From an uncultured Clostridia bacterium (GTDB taxonomy: Bacteria > Bacillota > Clostridia > Lachnospirales > Lachnospiraceae), in NCBI GenBank assembly GCA_937895705.1, contig CALBKM010000038.1, positions 1 to 64,000 of the forward strand: a DNA stretch of 64,000 nt. The letters run 5' to 3'. The position numbers and the translations under genes were made by a program. How positions within the stretch are numbered: position 1 is the first letter of the stretch; the number at the start of each line of letters is the position of its first letter. The notes beneath the pieces are model-generated. The model was not told where the DNA came from. It did not search any database and saw only the letters and a list, made by a program, of their open reading frames with translations. Below are positions 18,546 through 27,866 of the stretch, piece by piece.

Positions 18546-19388
18546 CTACGCTCCGCCGAATGTCTTAAATGTACGTAGTACGCTTTCAATTATCAATGTC
18601 CACCCGTCAGCCATAATAAACAGCAAAATCTTAAACGGCATGGAAATCGTTGTCGGCGGCAACATCATCATACCCATCGCCATAAGCGTCGAAGAAACCA
18701 CCATGTCGATAACAATAAACGGTATATAAATCAAGAAACCGATAATAAAAGCGGCTCTCAACTCACTGATAATAAATGCCGGAACCAATACCCATGTCGG
18801 AATATCGTCCGCAGTCTCCACCACTTCAATTCCCGCAATATCCACAAACAAGGCCAGTTCCTCGTTTCTGGTCTCCGCAAACATAAACTCACGCAACGGG
18901 TCAACCACTGCGTCGATTGCCTGCTCACCGGTAATTTCACCTGCAGATAACGGCTGTATCGCTTCCTCATTAATGCGGGACAAAGTCGGGGACATGATAA
19001 ACAACGTCAGAAACAATGCCAAACCGATTAAAACCTGATTCGGAGGCGTCGTCTGCGTACCCATGGCAGAACGTACAAAATGAAGCACCACAAGAATTCT
19101 GGTAAAAGAAGTTACCATAATGAGAATCGACGGTGCCAATGAAATAATGGTTAAAATAAACAGCATCTGCAACGTCGTAGCCAGAGAACTGTCTTCTTCA
19201 CCTCCGGAAGAAATGTTAAAATCCACATTTCCCAAATTTCCGTTGATGTCGATTCCGCTCTCCGTACCGACCTGAGTTGCATATGCTGTGTTTTCTGCAT
19301 GCCAAATAAAGGTTAATAGGCACGCCGCAATGAAAATCCCAACCAGTGCTGAAATTTTCAAAATTTTACTACTTTTGCGCGTCGTCAT
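18546..19388 (-). CDS. fliP: Flagellar export protein FliP
   Basis: FliP forms the core of the export channel. The 280-residue protein has an N-terminal signal-like hydrophobic segment (about 10-28) and the FliP signatures SLAPSILIMVTSFTRILVVL and RSAMGTQTTPPNQVL. The start at 19388 (ATG) is chosen over a TTG nine bases upstream because AAAGG lies 9 bases before the ATG. The first 20 bases overlap the 3' end of fliO, which suggests translational coupling. Confidence 0.96.
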   Translation of the reverse strand: MTTRKSSKILKISALVGIFIAACLLTFIWHAENTAYATQVGTESGIDINGNLGNVDFNISSGGEEDSSLATTLQMLFILTIISLAPSILIMVTSFTRILVVLHFVRSAMGTQTTPPNQVLIGLALFLTLFIMSPTLSRINEEAIQPLSAGEITGEQAIDAVVDPLREFMFAETRNEELALFVDIAGIEVVETADDIPTWVLVPAFIISELRAAFIIGFLIYIPFIVIDMVVSSTLMAMGMMMLPPTTISMPFKILLFIMADGWTLIIESVLRTFKTFGGA

Positions 19389-19770
19389 GTTTATCAACCT
19401 TTACTTTAAATTCAGATAAAATTTCCTTAAACGACCGTTGCGGACCTCTTTCCGGCTTTGCAACAATCTCCTCTTCTTTTAACTCGGCAATAAAGCTTAT
19501 ATTCTCTTTTGTCACCGAAACCACAAAATACCGGGTACCGATTTGCACCAGATGCAAATAACGGTTCTGGGTAATCTGATAAGTTTCTATCGGTTTGAAA
19601 TTGCTGCTCCTGCCGCGTTGCATCTGACGTCCGGCTACAAACCGGGTCGTAAACACGCACGCGACAAGAACCAACACAAAAATGCCTAAAAGCAATATTA
19701 ACTCGAGAATACTTTCCGTTTTTGAACCGTGTACCAAAAGGGCACTCCGGCTCCATAAAGCTTCTGCCAT
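19369..19770 (-). CDS. fliO: Flagellar biosynthesis protein FliO
   Basis: FliO helps assemble FliP rings. The 133-residue protein has one transmembrane helix (about 22-45) and a small beta-rich cytoplasmic part with YLHLVQIGTRYFVVSVTKE, the region best conserved in FliO. The C-terminal tail is charged. The family is poorly conserved, but position directly before fliP supports the call. Confidence 0.85.
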   Translation of the reverse strand: MAEALWSRSALLVHGSKTESILELILLLGIFVLVLVACVFTTRFVAGRQMQRGRSSNFKPIETYQITQNRYLHLVQIGTRYFVVSVTKENISFIAELKEEEIVAKPERGPQRSFKEILSEFKVKVDKHDDAQK

Positions 19771-19787
19771 AAAAACTCCTTTATCGC

Positions 19788-20150
19788 TTAGCCGACCGCC
19801 TTACGAACAGCTTCCAGAACACGATCTGCCGCAAACGGTTTTACGATGAAATCCTTTGCCCCTGCCTGGATAGACTCGATTACCATTGCCTGCTGTCCCA
19901 TTGCGGAACACATAATAACATTTGCGGACGGATCCTTCGCCTTAATTTCTTTTAATGCCTGAATACCGTCTTTTTCAGGCATCGTAATATCCATCATAAC
20001 CAAATCCGGCTTTACTTCGGAATATTTATCAACAGCCACCTGACCGTTCTCAGCTTCACCGGCAATCTCGTAACCGTTCTTTGTTAAAATATCCTTAATC
20101 ATCATACGCATAAAAGCGGCGTCATCGCAAATCAGAATGTTTTTTGCCAT
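19788..20150 (-). CDS. cheY: Chemotaxis response regulator CheY
   Basis: CheY-P binds the flagellar switch and changes motor behaviour. The 120-residue protein is a single receiver domain with acidic residues Asp9/Asp10, phosphorylated Asp54 in VMMDITMPEKDG, and the conserved Lys in DFIVKPF near the C-terminus. It is encoded between fliY, whose product is a CheY-P phosphatase and switch protein, and fliO. Confidence 0.95.
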   Translation of the reverse strand: MAKNILICDDAAFMRMMIKDILTKNGYEIAGEAENGQVAVDKYSEVKPDLVMMDITMPEKDGIQALKEIKAKDPSANVIMCSAMGQQAMVIESIQAGAKDFIVKPFAADRVLEAVRKAVG

Positions 20151-20197
20151 AGTACCTCTCCAATCTTTAAATGTAATTCGCCTGACTTACTTTGTTG

Positions 20198-21373
20198 TTA
20201 CTTGATTACCTCGGTAACTCGGATACCGAAGGCCTCATCAATTACAACCACTTCTCCCTTAGCCACATATTTACCGTTGACCAATACGTCAATCGGCTCA
20301 CCTGCCAACCTATTGAGTTCGACAATGGTTCCCGGAGCAAAATCAAGAATTTCTTTAATGGACTTGCTTGTTCTGCCCAGCTCTACCGTTACTTCCAACG
20401 GAACATCCAGAAGCAAATCGATATTCTCTGTCTGTAACAGCGGACTCTGTACCGGATGGAACGCCTGGAACTGTGCCGGAGATATATTCACATCCTGTAC
20501 CGGCGGCATCGCATACGGCATTACTGCCTGCGGTGGAATCATTCCCTGCATCTGTCCCATTGCCATCATATTCATATCCTGCATCGGAGCCGCCGCCTGT
20601 TGCGGAACCGGTGCCGGTTGAGGTGCTTGTTTCACTTCCGGTGCCGGTGCTGCCGGTGCCGGAGCGGAGGCTGCCGCCTCGTCTTCGTTAATAAACTTAT
20701 GATACAAACTCTTAGCAAACTCTATCGGATACATTTGTATCAATTCGCTGTCGATTAAGTCACCGATTTCCATACGGAAGGAAACTTTTACGAAATCTCC
20801 TCTCAGGAACGGAGCCACATCTCCGCTGGTCAACGCATCACTTAAATCCACGAGACTCGCAGAAGGCGGACTGATATCGATTTTCATCTCAAACATTTGT
20901 GAAAGCGAGGTGGAGGAAGCTCCCATCATCTGATTCATTGCCTCGCTGATTGCACTTAAATGCAAATCATTCAACTCACCGTCTGCACCGGAACCGTCAC
21001 CGCCCATCATAAGGTCGGCAATGATTTTAACGTCCTTCTCCTGAAGAATTAATATATTCTTACCGTCCAAACCTTCTTTGTAAGAAATCTGGATAAATAC
21101 ACACGGTCTTTCGTATTGGTTGGACAACTCCTCCCACCTGCAAACAGATACGGTCGGAGTCGAAATATTTACTCTTTGGTTTACCAGGGCAAACAACGTA
21201 GTCGCCGAAGAACCAAGACTGATATTGGAAATTTCCCCGATGGCGTCCTTTTCTTCCGGAGTTAATAAATTCTGATTTGCCTCCGAGCCCGAAGTATCGG
21301 TCGCCGGTTCATCTTCAATATCCATGCCGCTGAATAATGCATTGATTTCTTCTTGTGATAACATTCCGTCCAT
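20198..21373 (-). CDS. fliY: Flagellar switch protein and CheY-P phosphatase FliY
   Basis: FliY is a Firmicutes-type switch protein that combines a CheC-like CheY-P phosphatase with a FliN domain. The 391-residue protein starts with MDGMLSQEEINALF, a CheY-binding motif also found in FliM. It has phosphatase helices IGEISNISLGSSATTLFAL and ISEAMNQMMGASSTSLSQ, a Pro/Ala/Gln/Met-rich linker of about 80 residues (about 235-310), and a C-terminal FliN domain with LDVPLEVTVELGRTSKSIKE. The linker is unusually rich in Met and Pro. No separate fliN is present. Confidence 0.96.
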   Translation of the reverse strand: MDGMLSQEEINALFSGMDIEDEPATDTSGSEANQNLLTPEEKDAIGEISNISLGSSATTLFALVNQRVNISTPTVSVCRWEELSNQYERPCVFIQISYKEGLDGKNILILQEKDVKIIADLMMGGDGSGADGELNDLHLSAISEAMNQMMGASSTSLSQMFEMKIDISPPSASLVDLSDALTSGDVAPFLRGDFVKVSFRMEIGDLIDSELIQMYPIEFAKSLYHKFINEDEAAASAPAPAAPAPEVKQAPQPAPVPQQAAAPMQDMNMMAMGQMQGMIPPQAVMPYAMPPVQDVNISPAQFQAFHPVQSPLLQTENIDLLLDVPLEVTVELGRTSKSIKEILDFAPGTIVELNRLAGEPIDVLVNGKYVAKGEVVVIDEAFGIRVTEVIK

Positions 21374-21377
21374 GCAC

Positions 21378-22355
21378 TTATTCCTCCCTCACGATACTTG
21401 ATATTTTTACTGCATATGTGTCCGAGGACGAACCCGGCAGAGCCGTAAACTTCCAAATATTTCCGACAAACACATTTAACTCATCTTCCGTCTTTGTATC
21501 TAACTTAATAATATCACCTTTTTGCATGTTGATAAAGTCGTTTACCGATATGGTGCTTCTTCCCAAAACAGCCTTTATCGGAACCTTCGCCTTCGCAATT
21601 ACAAGTTCGATAAATTCTCTGTAAATCTCGTCATCCTTCAGTTTTTCGGAAGAATACCAGGATTTGGTATTCAACTTGTCGATAACCGGCTCTAAAACGG
21701 CATACGGAATACACATATTCAACATACCCTCCGTATTTCCGACCTTCACATTCAGCGTGATAATGGAAACCGTTTCATTCGGCGCAATCATCTGTGCAAA
21801 CTGACAATTTGTCTCGATTCTGGTAAGACGCGGTCTGAGCGAGACTACATTTTCCCACGGATCATGAAGCAAATTCGTTATAATGGTGAAGATTCGCTCT
21901 ATAATCACAAGCTCTATCTCGGAAAACTCTCTGGACTTGTCCAAAGGAAGTCCGGGACCGCCCAACATACGATCCACAATTGCAAAACCGAGATTATCGG
22001 AAAGCTCAATGATAATGTTGCCTTCCAGCGGCTTGAAATCCACAATACCAAGCAATACCGGATTCGACAATGCATTGGTAAACTCGGAATAAATAACCGC
22101 CTCAGAGTTCATAACCTCTACATTTACCGTCTTTCGCAAATACGCCGGCAAATGAGTCGATAACAATCGTCCGTAATGCTCAAAAATAATCTCAAGGGTA
22201 CGGAGGTGTTCTCTGGAAAACTTTGTCGGACGATTAAAGTCATAGTTTTTTACCTGCCTTTCCGTCGTCCCTTTCATTTCCTCCGCGTCTATTTCACCGC
22301 TACTGAACGCCGCAAGCAGGTCATCTATTTCCTTTTGGGATAATACGTCACCCAT
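21378..22355 (-). CDS. fliM: Flagellar switch protein FliM
   Basis: FliM is the middle ring component of the switch complex and binds CheY-P. The 325-residue protein begins with the CheY-binding motif LSQKEIDDLLAAF, has the CheC-like middle domain that binds FliG, and a C-terminal FliN-like domain with VPIKAVLGRSTISVNDFINM. It overlaps nothing and lies 4 bases before fliY. An extended -10 sequence upstream may provide an internal promoter. Confidence 0.97.
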   Translation of the reverse strand: MGDVLSQKEIDDLLAAFSSGEIDAEEMKGTTERQVKNYDFNRPTKFSREHLRTLEIIFEHYGRLLSTHLPAYLRKTVNVEVMNSEAVIYSEFTNALSNPVLLGIVDFKPLEGNIIIELSDNLGFAIVDRMLGGPGLPLDKSREFSEIELVIIERIFTIITNLLHDPWENVVSLRPRLTRIETNCQFAQMIAPNETVSIITLNVKVGNTEGMLNMCIPYAVLEPVIDKLNTKSWYSSEKLKDDEIYREFIELVIAKAKVPIKAVLGRSTISVNDFINMQKGDIIKLDTKTEDELNVFVGNIWKFTALPGSSSDTYAVKISSIVREE

Positions 22356-22398
22356 ACCGAAACCTCCCTACGCTGCTGCCAAAACTTTACCTACTTCT

Positions 22399-22404
22399 AT
22401 AATA
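22399..22404 (-). promoter_or_regulatory. Possible extended -10 promoter before fliM
   Basis: The minus strand reads TGGTATTAT, an extended -10 (TG-N-TATTAT), in the 81-base gap before fliM. A convincing -35 is not present. It could add a weak internal start for switch and export genes. Confidence 0.3.
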
Positions 22405-22436
22405 CCACATATTGTCCAAAAAAGCATCAAAAACTT

Positions 22437-22943
22437 TTATTTTCCGCCATAAACTTGCAGAGTCACATCGATAATACAATCGGATTGGAAAATCTCCTGG
22501 ATTTTCTTCAATACATCCTTTTCGATGTCCTCGTAATAGACTGCAACCTCGGCCACCGCATAGTCACCGGTCACCTTACTTACCTCTGCCACAATCTTTG
22601 ATTTCTTGCTCTCGATTAACGGCTGTACCGTTGCATAATCGTCATGCTTCTTGTTCAGGGTAACCGTAATATTGGCTAACGCAACATTCTGCTCGCCCGC
22701 ACCTGCCTTTACGTTTACATATTCCTTTTGGAATACATACTCATCCTGATCCGCCGGTAAAATTTCACCGTAATTCTTGCCGATTCCGGATTCGGTCTCA
22801 AGATCAACCGCCGCTACGATTTTTTCGATCAGTGCATCCGTACGCTTTGCCTTCGGGATTACCGTAAATATCAACACCGCCGACAATGTCAGGTTAATCA
22901 ACGTTGTCGCCAGAATTACGATTGTAAGCATATTTCTCTTCAT
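22437..22943 (-). CDS. fliL: FliL-like flagellar basal body-associated protein
   Basis: FliL is a single-pass membrane protein around the stator. The 168-residue protein has a transmembrane helix at about 6-29 and an extracytoplasmic domain with the pattern VNVKAGAGEQNVALANITVTL and a C-terminal ILKKIQEIF-like helix followed by a beta strand (IIDVTLQVYGGK), the usual FliL end. Identity is supported by position between motB and fliM; the sequence is divergent. Confidence 0.75.
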   Translation of the reverse strand: MKRNMLTIVILATTLINLTLSAVLIFTVIPKAKRTDALIEKIVAAVDLETESGIGKNYGEILPADQDEYVFQKEYVNVKAGAGEQNVALANITVTLNKKHDDYATVQPLIESKKSKIVAEVSKVTGDYAVAEVAVYYEDIEKDVLKKIQEIFQSDCIIDVTLQVYGGK

Positions 22944-22990
22944 TTGTGATACCTCCTTTTGTACTCTTTTTGTTTCGATGTGTTCCGTTC

Positions 22991-23884
22991 CTAACGGGAC
23001 GGGGTGTAAATCCGAAACTCAATTCTACGATTTCTGGAACGACCTTCCTTCGTTGTATTTGTATCTACCGGTTCCCGCTCTCCTTTTCCCGAAAACATAA
23101 TCTTGGATGCATCCAGATTTTTCGTGGAAATCAGGTACTGAGCAGTCTCAATGGCACGGGCCGCCGACAGATAATCGTTATTCTTATACGGTCCCGACTT
23201 AATCGGTACATTATCCGTGTGGCCGATAATCTCGATTCCGAAATCGTCATACTCCTTCAAGATATCTCCGATTTTAAGCAACACCGGCTTTGCATCCGTT
23301 TTAATCTCCGCCTTATTATCTTCAAACAGTACAGAACCTTTTACATCGATTTTTACATAATTATATGCCTTGTCCATGCTGAATTCGACATCTTCTCCCA
23401 GATTATACCGCTGTGCCAGTTCGTATACCTCATCAAACACGGTAGTCGCCGCTTCCTGTTTTTGTTCTTCCAATATTGATTCCAGCTGTTTCAGTTCTTC
23501 TACGGTGCCCTCAAGCTCCGCTACTTTGTTTTCGTAGTACTTCAACAGCTCTTCCGTATTTCCTTCATTCTCAAAAATGTCCTTCTCCGGAGTATCGGAA
23601 TCGGACTTCTCACCCATTGTGTTTTTATGTTCATCCAAATTATTCAACTGGGTTGCACCGTTTGCTACAAGATTTCCGTCTCCGAAAAACGCTCCGCCGG
23701 CTTCAAAAATACTGAAGGTGCTGGCAAAGGACTGGGCCATTTCGTTGAACTTTGCGGTATCCACCGAAGACATGGAGAACAACAATACGAAAAAGCAAAG
23801 CAACAAGTTCATAAGGTCACTGAAGGTGGCCATCCACGCCGGTGAACCAGGTGCCGGTGCATCTTCCTTCTTCTTTCTTGCCAT
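22991..23884 (-). CDS. motB: Flagellar stator protein MotB
   Basis: MotB anchors the stator to peptidoglycan and carries the proton- or sodium-binding residue. The 297-residue protein has one transmembrane helix with essential Asp23 in MATFSDLMNLLLCFFVLLF, a plug and linker region, and an OmpA-like peptidoglycan-binding domain with IEIIGHTDNVPI and YLSAARAIETAQYL. Its ATG overlaps the end of motA by one base. Confidence 0.96.
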   Translation of the reverse strand: MARKKKEDAPAPGSPAWMATFSDLMNLLLCFFVLLFSMSSVDTAKFNEMAQSFASTFSIFEAGGAFFGDGNLVANGATQLNNLDEHKNTMGEKSDSDTPEKDIFENEGNTEELLKYYENKVAELEGTVEELKQLESILEEQKQEAATTVFDEVYELAQRYNLGEDVEFSMDKAYNYVKIDVKGSVLFEDNKAEIKTDAKPVLLKIGDILKEYDDFGIEIIGHTDNVPIKSGPYKNNDYLSAARAIETAQYLISTKNLDASKIMFSGKGEREPVDTNTTKEGRSRNRRIEFRIYTPSR

Positions 23885-24693
23885 TACTCCTCACCGCCTC
23901 CCGAGGTCAGGGATTCTCTCGCCGTCGGGTCAATAAAGGACTTTAACTTTTCTTCAATGACACGCGGATTCTCACCTGCCTGAATCGATAACAAGCCTTC
24001 CACCACAATTGTCTTTAACATAACTTCCGCACTGTTTTTCTCCTTCAGCTTTGCAGCCATCGGAAGACAAATCCAGTTTGCAAGCAAAGAACCGTAGAAC
24101 GTTGTAATAAGTGCAACCGCCATGTTCGGACCTACGGAGCTGATATCCTGCAAGTCAGCAAGCATAAGTACCAAACCTACAAGGGTACCGATCATACCCC
24201 ATGCAGGACCCATGGAAGCAAGATTCTCCCAGAAAGTTATGGTGGACTTATGTCTGCCTTCGATACACTCCAGCTCTGTCTCCAGAATCCTTCTTACAAA
24301 TTCCGGATCCGTACCGTCTACAATCAAAAGAATACCTTTTTTCATAAAATCGTCATCGATGCTGCTGTTTGCGGCTTCTTCCAAAGCCAACAGTCCTTCT
24401 TTACGAGCCACATTGGACAGCTCGATAATCTGCTTAATTTTTTCAATCTCGTCATATTCCACCTTCTTAAGGCCGATACCGAAGGATTTCAAACCGTTCA
24501 CAAAGTCCTTGATACTCGGTGACATAACGAGGGTTGCCGACAAAGCTCCTCCGAATGTAATGAGCGCAGACGGAAGATGTAAGAACGACGAAATCGCTTT
24601 CATCGCATTCTCCTGTCCGACTACCATACCGAATACACACAATACAATTCCGGCTATCACACCGATTAATGTAGATAAATCCACGCTGTTCAC
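23884..24693 (-). CDS. motA: Flagellar stator protein MotA
   Basis: MotA forms the ion channel and torque-generating part of the stator with MotB. The 269-residue protein has four transmembrane helices (about 6-24, 33-50, 155-175, 185-205), the cytoplasmic loop with the conserved Arg/Glu region and the family block WGMIGTLVGLVLML. Length matches the family. Whether the ion is proton or sodium cannot be settled from what I see. Confidence 0.96.
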   Translation of the reverse strand: MNSVDLSTLIGVIAGIVLCVFGMVVGQENAMKAISSFLHLPSALITFGGALSATLVMSPSIKDFVNGLKSFGIGLKKVEYDEIEKIKQIIELSNVARKEGLLALEEAANSSIDDDFMKKGILLIVDGTDPEFVRRILETELECIEGRHKSTITFWENLASMGPAWGMIGTLVGLVLMLADLQDISSVGPNMAVALITTFYGSLLANWICLPMAAKLKEKNSAEVMLKTIVVEGLLSIQAGENPRVIEEKLKSFIDPTARESLTSGGGEE

Positions 24694-24742
24694 CTTCCCA
24701 TCAAAATTCTCTTAAGTCTATCGCATAAAATGTAGCAACTAT

Positions 24743-24946
24743 TTACTCATTTATATTCATAATCTGACGAAAAATGTCCCTTTTATATGATTTTACTAGA
24801 TTTTCTATCTTTTGTCTACTTTCTTTTACAAATATTTTTTTTCCGGTTGTAAGAGTTACTACAGTATCCGGAATCTCCTCCACCGTCTCAATCAATTCCG
24901 CATTTATCGAAATCTTTACATCATTTAATTTTGTAATTTCAATCAT
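24743..24946 (-). CDS. flbD: FlbD family protein
   Basis: A 67-residue protein of the Firmicutes FlbD family, found next to flgE and motA in many clostridia and bacilli; the role is not well defined. It begins MIEITKLNDVKISINAELIE and contains the typical TPDTVVTL-like stretch (IPDTVVTLTTGKKI). The ATG at 24946 is preferred over one two codons upstream because the family starts with MI-x-V/I-T-x-L-N and a G-rich site is better spaced there. Confidence 0.85.
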   Translation of the reverse strand: MIEITKLNDVKISINAELIETVEEIPDTVVTLTTGKKIFVKESRQKIENLVKSYKRDIFRQIMNINE

Positions 24947-24972
24947 AAACATCCCCCGAAAAATGCCTTATA

Positions 24973-25011
24973 GGCCAGCAAAGGATGTCTTAACGACAGC
25001 CCTTGCTGACC
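24973..25011 (-). other. Hairpin between flgE and flbD
   Basis: GGTCAGCAAGG pairs with CCTTTGCTGGCC across a 16-base loop, with one G-U type mismatch. No U-run follows, so it is more likely an mRNA stability or processing element than a terminator. It could allow flgE to accumulate more than the downstream genes. Inference only. Confidence 0.4.
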
Positions 25012-25025
25012 TCAAATCACTACGC

Positions 25026-26477
25026 TTATCTCTTTAAATTAATCAACTCTTCCAACAAAGTATCCGAAGTTGTGATAATTCTGGAATTTGCCTGGAAACC
25101 TCTCTGGGTTGTAATCATATCCGTGAACTCGCTTGCCAGGTCTACATTGGAGCTTTCCAATACACCTACATTAAACTTTCCGCCGGACATGGTAATCTCT
25201 TCGCCGATACCGTCGAACTCACCTGAGTTCTGGGACTCGGCAAACAAGCTGTTACCTACCGCTTCCAGACCGGAGTTATTGGCAAACTTCGCAACCACTA
25301 CCTGTCCCAACAGCTTGCTGACACCGTTGTCGTATACGCCGTAAATCTTACCTGCCGTATCAATGGATACTCCGGACATATTTCCTGCGGTACGTCCCTT
25401 GCCGAGATTATCAAGACCGCCCTTGCTTCCTTCGATGGTGGTCTTACCGCTGTTTGCGTACATAGTCAATGCGGAGAAATCTACGTCAATATCTTCAAAC
25501 GGATGCTCACCGGTAATTCCGATGGAGAAGGTCAGACTCTTCTCTCCTTCCGCATCACCGATACTAACCATCTTACCGGTGGATGCGTTAAAACTAAGTA
25601 CCGGCGGAGTATCGCATTCCAGCGTCGGAACACCGGTCTCCTCATCGATATCTCCTACCGCAAAGGTATAGGTTCCGAGGGTAACTTCGGTAATGGTACT
25701 TTCACTGTAGGTAATATTGCCGGCTCCGTCATCCTCTTTCTTAACAAAGATAGACTGTCCGTTGGAGTCCAGAACGTCGGTAACCGACACAAGATATTCG
25801 TTCTTAATCAGGGAATCAGCCTGGGTATTCTGCTTTACAAGAAGCTGTACGGTATAACTCTGACCGAGATTGTCGTAAAACGTAAAGTTTGTCACACGAC
25901 CGCTTCCCGCCAAATCGGAATCCGCACTGTCGATATTTCCTTCAAAATGCACCGCAGTGGTAGCTTCCGGCTCGGAATACATGTTATCCGCGCTCATAAT
26001 ATGTAACGGAGAAACCGTATCCGCCTTAATCTGTGTCGGATTGGCCGGATCAATCTGCCAGCCCATAACACTGTAACCGGTTGCGGTACAAAGGGTACCG
26101 TTGGCATCCAGGGTAAAAGAACCTGCTTTGGTAAACAAGTTGCTTGCGCCGTTGTTTACAATGAAAAATCCATCGCCTTCAATCATTAAGTCAAACGGGT
26201 TGTCGGTTCTCTGGGAACCTCCCGTGGAATCCATGGTTGTCTTAACCGATGCAAAGTTTGCACCGAGACCGATCTGCTTCGGGTTCACACCTGCACGTCC
26301 GGTGTTTTCATCCGGACCGGACGCTGCGGACGATGTCTGATACAATACATCGGAGAACGTTACCTGACTGGACTTAAATCCGACCGTATTTACGTTTGCG
26401 ATGTTGTTACCGATAACGTCCATCTTGGACTGGTGAACTTTCATACCGGATACTCCGGAATAAAGTGATCTTAACAT
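25026..26477 (-). CDS. flgE: Flagellar hook protein FlgE
   Basis: FlgE polymerises to form the hook, the universal joint of the flagellum. The 483-residue protein has the N-terminal rod/hook signature MLRSLYSGVSGMKVHQSKMD with IGNNIANVNTVGFK, variable middle domains, and the C-terminal helix SNVDLASEFTDMITTQRGFQ shared by axial proteins. It is exported by the flagellar type III system without a cleaved signal. Confidence 0.97.
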   Translation of the reverse strand: MLRSLYSGVSGMKVHQSKMDVIGNNIANVNTVGFKSSQVTFSDVLYQTSSAASGPDENTGRAGVNPKQIGLGANFASVKTTMDSTGGSQRTDNPFDLMIEGDGFFIVNNGASNLFTKAGSFTLDANGTLCTATGYSVMGWQIDPANPTQIKADTVSPLHIMSADNMYSEPEATTAVHFEGNIDSADSDLAGSGRVTNFTFYDNLGQSYTVQLLVKQNTQADSLIKNEYLVSVTDVLDSNGQSIFVKKEDDGAGNITYSESTITEVTLGTYTFAVGDIDEETGVPTLECDTPPVLSFNASTGKMVSIGDAEGEKSLTFSIGITGEHPFEDIDVDFSALTMYANSGKTTIEGSKGGLDNLGKGRTAGNMSGVSIDTAGKIYGVYDNGVSKLLGQVVVAKFANNSGLEAVGNSLFAESQNSGEFDGIGEEITMSGGKFNVGVLESSNVDLASEFTDMITTQRGFQANSRIITTSDTLLEELINLKR

Positions 26478-26549
26478 AGTACATGACCTCCTTTGTTGAT
26501 TCCCCTTCTGTCAGTCCGGGGAATACTGCCTCCTAATCAGGTCCGGCAG

Positions 26550-26948
26550 TTATGTAATAATCGCGCCGTCTATGTTGGTAAATATTTTATCGTCGCCCTC
26601 ACCTACTGCGGTAATCACCGTGCGGTTGGTGATGTTTACGATAAACGCCATATTATCCACCATAACCAGCGAGTCTTTGATTCCCTTCTGCGAAGCTTTA
26701 TTTACTCCGCCCTCCAGGCGTTCTCTCTGTTCCGTCGATAACCGAATGTTCCGGCTGGCAAGACGTTCGTTTGCATGCTTCGAAAAACGAAGTTCTGTTG
26801 TCTGTGCCTGCTTTTCTTCCAAAATCTGACGAAAACTGACACCTGCGGATTGGGAAACATTTACTGGTTTCGCTTTGCCGGTCGTATCCAGATACTGATT
26901 TGTCATCTGTTCTATCGATACAAACCGACCGTTCTGTAACTGGTTCAT
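26550..26948 (-). CDS. Flagellar operon protein of the TIGR02530 type
   Basis: A 132-residue protein recognised by the block LRFSKHANERLASRNIRLS followed by ESL-like DSLVMVDNMAFIVNITNRTVITAV, the pattern of a flagellar operon family of Firmicutes (TIGR02530). The molecular role is unknown to me; its constant position between flgD and flgE suggests a part in hook assembly. Confidence 0.8.
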   Translation of the reverse strand: MNQLQNGRFVSIEQMTNQYLDTTGKAKPVNVSQSAGVSFRQILEEKQAQTTELRFSKHANERLASRNIRLSTEQRERLEGGVNKASQKGIKDSLVMVDNMAFIVNITNRTVITAVGEGDDKIFTNIDGAIIT

Positions 26949-26999
26949 AAGCTTCCCTTCCTCATCCTACGCGCTTTGGCGTAATCCTCCGTGATTAAG

Positions 27000-27851
27000 T
27001 TACACTGTTTGTTCACTGTCATCTCCGTCCGTATCTTCCTCAGACTCCACTTCTGTCGGCGGATTCGGCTGAGAACCTACCGGATTATCCTGTACGAATA
27101 CATCCGTATATGCCTGCGGATCGGAATTAATGACATCCACTTCGATAATGTCTTCTTTTGTGGTAAAGTACGGATCGTTGTTAAACATTACGGAAATCGT
27201 ATGCTTGCCCGGCGTCAGCTGATGGAACACATCCTGGTTAATCGTAAAGTAATTATCGTTCTTTCTGATGTAATTCGGATTGATAATCTTCTCTCCGTCA
27301 ACGATTAACGCGATCTCGTTTGCCTTTGCTTCATCCACACCGAAATTCACTTCAAAAGAGAAGTTCTTCGGAGTTGCACCGTCGTACGCAAAATACTGGG
27401 ACGACATGGTCGGCATCTTCTGCTCCAACAGATAACCGTTTTCGTATACCTCAACCAAATGCTCCGAATCGTACAAACTTCCGTCCACCGTAAGATATGC
27501 TTTGCCGCCGCTGATGGTGACCCCTTCCACAATTCCCTGCTTGTAATTTAAAGTACCGTCTTCGTTTTCCGAGGAAACACAAACTTCCTTGCCTACCATG
27601 GAGAACATCTGGGAATTCTCATTGGTCTTTGCCAGATTCTGCATCTGCTCAAGCTGCGAAAACTGTGCCAACTGGGCAATGTACTCTGTATCCGACGTAG
27701 GATTTAACGGATCCTGATACTTCATCTGTGCTACCAAAAGCTGTAAGAATGCATCTTTCCCGAGTTCGGAAGTGCCTTTTGTATCTTTCTTGGTACTTTC
27801 GATAGCGGTATTTTCGACTTTTCCGTCTTTAATCGGTTGAACGAGTGCCAT
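27000..27851 (-). CDS. flgD: Hook capping protein FlgD
   Basis: FlgD caps the growing hook and is discarded when the hook is done. The 283-residue protein has the conserved N-terminal block GKDAFLQLLVAQMKYQDPLN with AQLAQFSQLEQM, then a Tudor-like/Ig-like C-terminal portion, and ends with an acidic low-complexity tail (ESEEDTDGDDSEQTV). The order fliK-flgD-TIGR02530-flgE is standard for clostridia. Confidence 0.95.
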   Translation of the reverse strand: MALVQPIKDGKVENTAIESTKKDTKGTSELGKDAFLQLLVAQMKYQDPLNPTSDTEYIAQLAQFSQLEQMQNLAKTNENSQMFSMVGKEVCVSSENEDGTLNYKQGIVEGVTISGGKAYLTVDGSLYDSEHLVEVYENGYLLEQKMPTMSSQYFAYDGATPKNFSFEVNFGVDEAKANEIALIVDGEKIINPNYIRKNDNYFTINQDVFHQLTPGKHTISVMFNNDPYFTTKEDIIEVDVINSDPQAYTDVFVQDNPVGSQPNPPTEVESEEDTDGDDSEQTV

Positions 27852-27866
27852 AACTTAGTTCCTTTC

